A stretch of DNA of 64,000 nt from Micromonospora sp. M71_S20 (GTDB lineage: Bacteria; Actinomycetota; Actinomycetes; Mycobacteriales; Micromonosporaceae), in contig NZ_RCCV01000001.1 of assembly GCF_003664255.1 (NCBI RefSeq), forward strand, positions 372,001 to 436,000, given 5' to 3'. The position numbers and the translations under genes are program-made. The first letter of the stretch is position 1. Every line of letters begins with the position of its first letter. Shown one piece after another: positions 58,415 through 64,000 of the stretch. The notes beneath the pieces were generated by a model. That model did no database searches. It had not been told where the DNA came from and worked only from the letters and a program-made list of their open reading frames with translations.

Positions 58415-60043
58415 TCAACCCACCTTGGGCACGGCGCGGGCGATGATCGCGGCGAAGTCGACGCCGCGGGGCAGCGTGCCGTACGCCTGGCCGTGGTCGC
58501 CGCCAAGCCGGGAGGCGCAGAAGGCGTCGGCGACGGCGGGGTGACCGTGCCGCACCAGCAGCGAGCCCTGCAGGACCAGGGCGAGCCGTTCGACGACGCG
58601 GCGGGCCCGCAGCTCGACGTCGTCGTGGTCGGACAGGTCGGCCTGCACGCGGCGTATGGCGGCGTCGAGTCGGGCGTCGGCGCCGGCGGCGGCGGTCACC
58701 TCAGCCCGGAACGCCTCCATGACCTGGGGTTCCCTGGTGAGGGCGCGCAGCACGTCCAGCGCGGCGACGTTGCCGGAGCCCTCCCAGATCGAGTTCAGCG
58801 GGGACTCGCGGAACAGCCTCGGCATGCCCGACTCCTCGACGTAGCCGTTGCCGCCCAGGCATTCGAGGGCCTCCGCGGCGTGCCCCGGCCAGCGCTTGCA
58901 GACCCAGTACTTGCCGACGGCGAGGGCGAGCCGCTTGAACGCGGTCTCGCCGGCGTCGCCGCGCGCGGATCGGTCGGTGGCCCCGGCGAGGCGCATCATC
59001 AGGACGGTGGCGGCCTCGGACTCGACCGCGAGGTCGGCGAGCACGTTGCGCATCAGGGGCGCCTCGACGAGGTACCGGCCGAAGGCCTGCCGGTGGGTGG
59101 CGTGGTGGGCGGCGGTGATCACGCCCTGGCGCATCCCGGCCGCCGCGCCGATGACGCAGTCGAGGCGGGTCAGGTTGACCATGTCGATGATGGTGCGCAC
59201 GCCACGGCCCTCGTCGCCGACCCGCCAGGCGACCGCGTGCTCGTACTCGACCTCGGCCGAGGCGTTGGAGCGGTTGCCGAGCTTGTCCTTGAGTCGCATC
59301 AGCCGCATCGGGTTGCGTGTGCCGTCCGGCAGGACGCGCGGGACGAGGAAGCAGGTGAGCCCGCCCGGCGCCTGGGCGAGGGTGAGGAAGACGTCGCACA
59401 TCGGCGCCGAGGTGAACCACTTGTGCCCGAGCAGCCGGTAGGTGCCGTCCGGCTCGGGGCGGGCGGTGGTGGTGTTGGCGCGTACGTCCGAGCCGCCCTG
59501 CTTCTCCGTCATCGACATGCCGGCCAGCAGTCCCCGCTTGGCCAGCGGCGGGCGCAGCCCGAAGTCGTACGACGTGGCGGTGAGCAGCGGCTCGTACCGC
59601 GCGGCCAGCTCCGGGGCGTGCCGCAGCGCCGGCACGGCGGCGTAGGTCATCGAGATCGGGCAGCCGTGGCCGGCGTCGGGACGCCAGGTGTAGAACTTGG
59701 CCGCGCGGGCCACGTGCGCGCCGGGCCGGTCGTCCGCCCACGGCGCGGCGTGCAGGCCGTGCGTGACGGCGGTCCGCATCAGCTCGTGCCAGGCCGGGTG
59801 GAACTCCACCTCGTCGACGCGGTTGCCGTGCCGGTCGTGGGTGCGCAGCACCGGCGGGTGCTCGTTGGCCAGCCGCCCGTGCTCGATCGCCTGCTCGTCG
59901 CCGCCGAGCCGGCCCAGCTCGTGCAGCTCGGCGGCGGCCCAGCCGGCGCCCTCGCGGTCGAGCGCGTCGAGCAGCGCCGGGTCGTCGGCCGCGTCGTGAC
60001 CGACCAGCGGCGGAACCTGGTTGAGGACCTCGTGCGTCGTCAC
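58415..60043 (-). CDS. AidB-like acyl-CoA dehydrogenase family protein
   Basis: 542 residues, similar throughout to E. coli AidB: VLNQVPPLVGHD, LGRLANEHPPVLRTHDRHGNRVDEVEFHPAWHELM, GLLAGMSMTEKQGGSDVRANTTTA, LLGHKWFTSAPMCDVFLTLAQAPGGLTCFLVPRVLPDG, RLMRLKDKLGNRSNASAEVEYEHA, and LNSIWEGSGNVAALDVLRAL. AidB binds FAD and DNA and is linked to alkylation damage; its true substrate is unknown. GTG start overlaps the stop of the TetR gene, so they form one operon under that repressor. Confidence 0.87.
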   Translation of the reverse strand: MTTHEVLNQVPPLVGHDAADDPALLDALDREGAGWAAAELHELGRLGGDEQAIEHGRLANEHPPVLRTHDRHGNRVDEVEFHPAWHELMRTAVTHGLHAAPWADDRPGAHVARAAKFYTWRPDAGHGCPISMTYAAVPALRHAPELAARYEPLLTATSYDFGLRPPLAKRGLLAGMSMTEKQGGSDVRANTTTARPEPDGTYRLLGHKWFTSAPMCDVFLTLAQAPGGLTCFLVPRVLPDGTRNPMRLMRLKDKLGNRSNASAEVEYEHAVAWRVGDEGRGVRTIIDMVNLTRLDCVIGAAAGMRQGVITAAHHATHRQAFGRYLVEAPLMRNVLADLAVESEAATVLMMRLAGATDRSARGDAGETAFKRLALAVGKYWVCKRWPGHAAEALECLGGNGYVEESGMPRLFRESPLNSIWEGSGNVAALDVLRALTREPQVMEAFRAEVTAAAGADARLDAAIRRVQADLSDHDDVELRARRVVERLALVLQGSLLVRHGHPAVADAFCASRLGGDHGQAYGTLPRGVDFAAIIARAVPKVG

Positions 60044-60639
60044 GGCGACACTCCCAGCGCGCGGTGGAGGAACGTGATCAGGTGCTCGATGGTGCGCGGC
60101 CCGGCGACCCCGGCCGCCAGGGGGCCGACCATCGCCTCGGCCAGGGCGCCGACAAGCGCGGTGGCGGTCAGCTCGGGATCCTGCGGGGGAAGCTCGCCGT
60201 TCGCCACCCCCTGCGCGACGTGACCGGCAATCAGCTCGGCGTACGCGCGGCGGAAGACGAGCCGCTCGGCGTCGACCGCCGGGTCGGCCGGCTCGGCGAG
60301 CAGGGCGTACGCCAACCGTGGGGACCGCAGCGCCCGGCCGGAGAACGTCTCGATGACGGCGGTGACCCGCTCGGCGACGGTGCCCTCCAGCGCCGCCGCG
60401 CGTGCCACCGCGTCCACCTCGCGCTGCGAGGCCGTGCGGAACACCTCGGCGACCAGGTCGGCCTTGGTGGGGAAGTGCCGGTAGACGCTGCCGGTCGCCA
60501 TCCCTGCCCGCTCGGCGACGGCGGCGACCGAGCAGCCGGCGTACCCGTGCTCGGCCATGATCTCCAGCGCGGCGGCGATGATCCGCTCCCGGGACGCGCT
60601 CAGCCGAGCCTGCACGCGCTCGGTGCTCCGGTAGACCAC
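60040..60639 (-). CDS. TetR/AcrR-family transcriptional regulator
   Basis: 199 residues. N-terminal helix-turn-helix ARLSASRERIIAAALEIMAEHGYAGCSVAAVAERAGMATGSVYRHFPTKADLVAEVF is canonical; the ligand domain is TetR_C-like and not diagnostic. I take the GTG at 60639, directly after a perfect 12-bp palindromic operator; the longer reading crosses the operator. Autoregulation and control of the cotranscribed AidB-like gene are likely. Confidence 0.85.
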   Translation of the reverse strand: MVYRSTERVQARLSASRERIIAAALEIMAEHGYAGCSVAAVAERAGMATGSVYRHFPTKADLVAEVFRTASQREVDAVARAAALEGTVAERVTAVIETFSGRALRSPRLAYALLAEPADPAVDAERLVFRRAYAELIAGHVAQGVANGELPPQDPELTATALVGALAEAMVGPLAAGVAGPRTIEHLITFLHRALGVSP

Positions 60640-60669
60640 GCAAGGATTGAACCACCATTCAATCCTTGC
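60640..60669. promoter_or_regulatory. TetR operator, perfect 12-bp inverted repeat
   Basis: GCAAGGATTGAA - CCACCA - TTCAATCCTTGC immediately 5' of the TetR start codon. Spacing fits a TetR dimer site and AT-content stands out from the surroundings. Confidence 0.75.
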
Positions 60670-60779
60670 CGGCAAGGGCGCCGCCGCAGGCGCTCCCACC
60701 GTCGCACCGCCCCCTGCGGCGACCGGCGGAGACGAACCCCGCCGGGGACCCGGTCACCCACGAAGCCGCCGGCAACGGG

Positions 60780-60816
60780 GGAAGGGCCACCCCCGTCTCC
60801 GGGAAGTGGCCCTTCC
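60780..60816 (-). terminator. hairpin terminator after the secreted small protein gene
   Basis: Perfect 11-bp stem GGAAGGGCCAC / GTGGCCCTTCC with a 15-nt loop, 45 nt after the stop. Confidence 0.6.
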
Positions 60817-60860
60817 GTGCAGCCGGTACGCGACCCGCCGGCGGACCGGGGCAGATGCGC

Positions 60861-61301
60861 TCAGCAGCCCTGCCGCCGGCTGTAGATCTGGTGGCGCTGG
60901 CCCGCCCACCCGATGTAGCCGACCGCCTCGACGCAGTAGGACGCCGTGCCGGTGACGCCGACCGGGCCGGCGTGGTAGCTGAAGTCACCGGAGTCGGTGT
61001 CCGCGCTACCCGAGCGGGTGCAGTGTGCGCCCTCGCCGGAGCGCTCGGCGCAGCGGTAGATCTGCACGAAGGTCGGTGCCGACTTCCCGTAGGCCGCGCC
61101 GCGGTGGTAGAAGCACGCGCTGTTGGTGCCCCCGCTGCTGCTGTTGTAGTAGATCACCAGTTCGCCGAGGCCCGACGACTGCACCTGGCTGTAGATGATC
61201 GTGCCCGAGCAGGAGCCGGCAGCCTGAGCGGCGGGTGCGCCGATCGTCATGACCGACGCGACGGTCACCAGCGCCATCAGGGTCGAGAACACTCTCTTCA
61301 T
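60861..61301 (-). CDS. small secreted protein, spore-associated-protein-like
   Basis: 146 residues. Signal peptide MKRVFSTLMALVTVASVMTIGAPAAQA; the mature part has six cysteines (SCSGTII, SACFYHRG, RCAERSGEGAHC, SYCVEAVG, RRQGC) and ends AGPVGVTGTASYCVEAVGYIGW..., a pattern recalling Streptomyces spore-associated protein A. Role unknown, probably exported to the surface. No strong ribosome-binding site at the ATG. A palindrome ACAGTCGACTGT lies 13 nt upstream. Confidence 0.68.
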   Translation of the reverse strand: MKRVFSTLMALVTVASVMTIGAPAAQAAGSCSGTIIYSQVQSSGLGELVIYYNSSSGGTNSACFYHRGAAYGKSAPTFVQIYRCAERSGEGAHCTRSGSADTDSGDFSYHAGPVGVTGTASYCVEAVGYIGWAGQRHQIYSRRQGC

Positions 61302-61313
61302 GGTCACCAATCC

Positions 61314-61325
61314 ACAGTCGACTGT
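61314..61325. promoter_or_regulatory. palindrome upstream of secreted protein gene
   Basis: ACAGTCGACTGT, perfect 12 bp. A related ACAGTCGATCGT lies at 61631-61642 before the divergent wall-anchored protein gene. The rest of the 61302-61669 gap has no gene; plus-strand TATACA near 61629 may be a -10 box. Confidence 0.35.
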
Positions 61326-61669
61326 CTTCCGATGTGGATCATGATCGCACGACGCGCGCCCCCGGCACCGCCCCCGTCGCCGGGCGTCAGAGCTGCCGCA
61401 GGATGGCCACCTTAGGCGGGACACCTGGCCGCGTCGCCGCCATGCCGACGCCGACCAGTCTGTCCATTGTCCCCCCGATCGCATCCCGGCCATCAATCGA
61501 CGGCCGCGCATGCGCCACTGCCCCGACCACCGCCGCCGCAAACCTCTCGCGACGCCACCCGAGGGACGCCCGCCGATGCGAGCAGCCCACGCATTGTCCA
61601 ATTTATCCAACTATGCCGGTATTCGTCTATACAGTCGATCGTGCCTTCTCGAGGGACGGGAGGGCCTGA

Positions 61670-62632
61670 TTGAGCAGAGGCGAAAACGTGAGACTAATCC
61701 GGCGAATTTCCGCCACCGGTGCGATGGCTGTCGCCGTCGGCGCCGTGGCGCTGTCCAGCGCGACCCCGGCGCTCGCCGCGCCCGGCGATGCCAGTGCCCG
61801 CGGCGTCGTGGTCGACCTATCCGCGGCGGTGGCCGGCGTTCCGGTGATCACGGCCGACGTGGTCATCGGCAGCGCGACCGCACCGGCCGGCGGCGGTACG
61901 GACACCGACACCGCTCTGGCGATCACCATCCCGGGCGCCCTGGGCGTGACGGCCACGGGCACGGTGGTCGAGGTGAGCGCCACCCGAGGCGAGACGGCCT
62001 CATCGGCGAACGCCGAGATCGCCGACGTGTCCCTGGCCGTCCTCGGGACTCCCGTCATCGACGCCGAGGTCATCACTGCGGCGGTCAACTGCCCGCAGAC
62101 CGGCGCGCAGACGGCGGACACCACCTTCACAGGGCTGGAACTGTTCGGCGAGCCGGTGGTACTGGTGCCGAACACCCCCGGCGTCACGGCCAACGCCGCG
62201 GTCACGATCCCGGGGGTCATCGGTGCCGCGTTGAACGCGACGCTGACCAACGTCGAGACCGTCACCGACGACGGCGCCGTCGCCGTCGCGGTGCAGGCGA
62301 CCCTCCGGTTGACCGGCACCATCGTCGGCGGGCCGCTGCTGGACATCCCCGTCGGCACCGTCATCCTCGCCGAGGCGCGCTGCGAGCGTCCGCTCGGCCC
62401 CACACCGACCCCGACGCCGACGCAGCCCACACCTTCACCGACACAGCCGACCGCGCCGCCCACGGACGACCCGACCCAACCGCCGACCGCCAGCCCCAGC
62501 CCCATCCTCCCCGTGACCGGCGACGACTCGACCCAGCTGTGGTGGCTGCTCGCCATCGGCGCCGCGATGGTGACCCTCGGCGGCACCGCCTCGCTGCTCC
62601 TGCGTCGGAGCAGGGCGTCGCTCGACGCATGA
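61670..62632 (+). CDS. sortase-anchored (LPXTG) surface protein, choice-of-anchor-P-like
   Basis: 320 residues. Signal peptide RLIRRISATGAMAVAVGAVALSSATPALA; Ala/Val/Thr-rich beta domain 40-235 (SARGVVVDLSAAVAGVPVI...), with one cysteine pair (NCPQTG, RCERPLG); Pro/Thr wall-spanning region; sorting signal LPVTGDD, helix LWWLLAIGAAMVTLGGTASLLL and tail RRSRASLDA. Sortase would attach it to peptidoglycan; no sortase gene is visible here. The start is TTG 61670 (GGGAGGG upstream) or GTG 61688. Confidence 0.75.
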   Translation: MSRGENVRLIRRISATGAMAVAVGAVALSSATPALAAPGDASARGVVVDLSAAVAGVPVITADVVIGSATAPAGGGTDTDTALAITIPGALGVTATGTVVEVSATRGETASSANAEIADVSLAVLGTPVIDAEVITAAVNCPQTGAQTADTTFTGLELFGEPVVLVPNTPGVTANAAVTIPGVIGAALNATLTNVETVTDDGAVAVAVQATLRLTGTIVGGPLLDIPVGTVILAEARCERPLGPTPTPTPTQPTPSPTQPTAPPTDDPTQPPTASPSPILPVTGDDSTQLWWLLAIGAAMVTLGGTASLLLRRSRASLDA

Positions 62633-62658
62633 CGTCAGCACGCTGAAGTAGATCATGG

Positions 62659-62694
62659 CGAGGGGCTTCCGGCCGGCAGGTCGGAAGCCCCTCG
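62659..62694 (+). terminator. perfect 13-bp hairpin terminator
   Basis: Arms 62659-62671 and 62682-62694, 10-nt loop, 26 nt after the LPXTG gene. The remaining gap to 62881 shows nothing. Confidence 0.75.
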
Positions 62695-62881
62695 TCGCAC
62701 ACCTCGACGTCGTGGGTCGACCGGTCCGAGAAAGATCACGGATTGCCGGCCGGAAGGCATCCGCGCGGCGGCCTGCGCTGCCTTCCGCCCCCGTTCCTGC
62801 CGCCCCGGCGCAGAAGCCAGGCGGGAGGTGGACCCACCGCCAGCCGCAGGAGCCGCGCCTGCTCGCTCGCCGCGCCCTGCG

Positions 62882-63808
62882 TTACGGGGCGTGGCGCCAC
62901 CAGGGACTTGCGACGACGAGTTCCTCGAGGTCACGGACGTCCACGGCAACCGTCTGCGCGGGGGTGCCGGGGCGTTGGAGCGCGACGCGGAGGTCCGAGG
63001 CGAGGTAGCTCGCCTCGCGCACCTCGCACTCCCGGCGGAGGGTGGTCGGGGACGTCTCCGTCGCGTCCGCGACGACGTCGAGGACGGCCTCCATGTGCGG
63101 GCCGCTGAACCGGACCAGGAAGAACCAGTCGTCCATCGGTTCGCCGAAGCGCGCCCACTCGAAGTCCAGCAGCGCCGTCACACCGCGATCGCGAGCGAGC
63201 CAGTTCCCCCAGTGGCAGTCCGCGTGAACCGGGACATCCGTGCGTGACTGCGACGGCGCGCCCTCCGCTATCGCCCTCAGGCCGTCGAGCACCGGGCGGG
63301 GGACGATGCCGTCCCGGTCCAGGGCGGCGATCTGTCCCACCTCGGCGAGGAGCGCGGCCTGGCTGACGAACCCGCCGTGGTCGAGCGTCTCCCCCAGCGT
63401 CTGCCGGGCGGGGGCCGCAGGCGTCCAGCTGTGCATTACGTGCAGCCGCTGGACCGCCTCCTCCGCCAACTGGCACGCGGTCGCCTCGTCGACGCCGGGC
63501 ATGTCCATGCCCGGGGTCGTCCCCGGCGCGCGGGCGTAGCAGGCGTAGCGGACCTCGCGGGTCTCCAGCTCGTAGCGCCCGCTGTCGAGCAGCGGCGCCG
63601 TGATGCCGGCGGGCAGGTGGGGCGCGAGGGCGATCTCCCGGTCCAGTCGCGAGTGGCGGCCGGCGTCGATGACCTTCACGACGACGTCCGCGCCCAGGTA
63701 GACGTGGTGCGAAAGGCTGTCGGCGACCGTCATGGGGCCGGCGTCTCGGCCCAGGACCGCCGAGGCGATCGCGTGAGCCACGGCAGAGGCCTGTCGCGGG
63801 TCGATCAT
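62882..63808 (-). CDS. aminoglycoside phosphotransferase (APH)-fold kinase family protein
   Basis: 308 residues. APH/choline-kinase fold: HHVYLGADVVVKVIDAG (ATP-binding lysine), Brenner motif VPVHADCHWGNWLARD (HxDxxxxN) and metal-binding LLDFEWARFGEPMDDWFFL. These are broad families; most environmental members are not antibiotic-resistance enzymes, and there is no resistance or biosynthetic neighbour to name a substrate. ATG at 63808 chosen; the upstream extension is low-complexity. The 63809-64000 window end contains no recognisable gene. Confidence 0.78.
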   Translation of the reverse strand: MIDPRQASAVAHAIASAVLGRDAGPMTVADSLSHHVYLGADVVVKVIDAGRHSRLDREIALAPHLPAGITAPLLDSGRYELETREVRYACYARAPGTTPGMDMPGVDEATACQLAEEAVQRLHVMHSWTPAAPARQTLGETLDHGGFVSQAALLAEVGQIAALDRDGIVPRPVLDGLRAIAEGAPSQSRTDVPVHADCHWGNWLARDRGVTALLDFEWARFGEPMDDWFFLVRFSGPHMEAVLDVVADATETSPTTLRRECEVREASYLASDLRVALQRPGTPAQTVAVDVRDLEELVVASPWWRHAP

Positions 63809-64000
63809 CGGCGGTCGCCAAGCGGGGCGGCCGTCGTCCTGGCGGGATTCATCCGAGTGTCCGATCGTGAGGGCCGGTCGCGAGCACCCTATCCCCGTAC
63901 GGCGATCGGCGGTGTCCACCTTCGACGCGCCCGGCGGCGGCACGGTCTCGACGACCGGCGGCCGGCCCGGTCCCGCTCTCGGAGGAGGCCACCAGGGGCG

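Noticed and set aside
62882..63808. Naming the APH-fold kinase an aminoglycoside resistance gene
   Set aside because: Only the general kinase motifs are visible; no neighbour or diagnostic residue supports a drug substrate.

Overview
The window is very GC-rich, gene-dense chromosomal DNA from an actinomycete. GTG and TTG starts are frequent, many genes look leaderless (a TAnnnT box 6-8 nt before the start codon), and the gene families (ParE/ParC, ydaO-type riboswitch ahead of a secreted hydrolase, NsrR-Hmp, RHVDL-type sulfur leader peptides, streptogrisin-like proteases) point to Micromonosporaceae, most likely Micromonospora or a close relative. That placement is inference. I saw no rRNA, tRNA, CRISPR array, transposase or prophage gene.

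1-4.2 kb: end of a wall-polymer (teichoic-acid-like) locus: TagH-type ABC ATPase, a cytidylyltransferase/SDR fusion (CDP-ribitol type) and a membrane-anchored CDP-glycerol/ribitol polymer transferase. 4.2-9.5 kb: alpha/beta hydrolase, a secreted C39-type peptidase behind a cyclic-di-AMP (ydaO) riboswitch with its own promoter, a membrane acyltransferase and a pyruvyl-transferase-family protein. 9.5-12 kb: AlkB-like dioxygenase and an NCS2 uracil/xanthine permease. 12-18.1 kb: topoisomerase IV parC and parE; parE carries a 484-residue HNH-containing intein at the GDSALG site.

18.6-25.2 kb: secreted SGNH hydrolase, a 19-bp tandem repeat, methyltransferase, NsrR and flavohaemoglobin Hmp with a palindrome between them, a glycosyltransferase and an alpha/beta hydrolase. 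25.3-29.9 kb: small and hypothetical genes, three of them with SigB/SigF-like promoter motifs, plus DinB-like, DUF72 and an orphan membrane protein with a PTGRPG repeat tail. 29.9-36 kb: Pr6Pr membrane protein, Zn alcohol dehydrogenase, 2'-5' RNA ligase-like protein, S1 protease, a NYN nuclease with two OST-HTH domains, and a secreted endonuclease I.

36-39.2 kb and 48.1-53.4 kb are two separate sulfur loci. The first has a leader peptide, a tiny membrane protein, a YeiH-type exporter and an SsuD-like monooxygenase. The second has a leader peptide, a sulfonate-type ABC importer, a flavoprotein, a two-cluster ferredoxin and a frameshifted redoxin. Both leaders carry an RRxVDLxR-x-ASxLC motif and both are preceded by the same CCTAY-N7-GTAGG element, so they probably answer the same sulfur/cysteine signal. 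Between them lie a Mak-cap protein, an MBL hydrolase, an enoyl-CoA hydratase, an IclR-controlled KDG kinase/KDPG aldolase operon, and a secreted protease plus GH16 glucanase that both end in ricin-type lectin domains. 53.5-64 kb: BASS transporter, ABC exporter, DHA2 drug transporter, a TetR/AidB-like acyl-CoA dehydrogenase pair with a perfect operator, two secreted or wall-anchored proteins and an APH-fold kinase. Convergent gene pairs are usually separated by long perfect hairpins that lack a U-tract.
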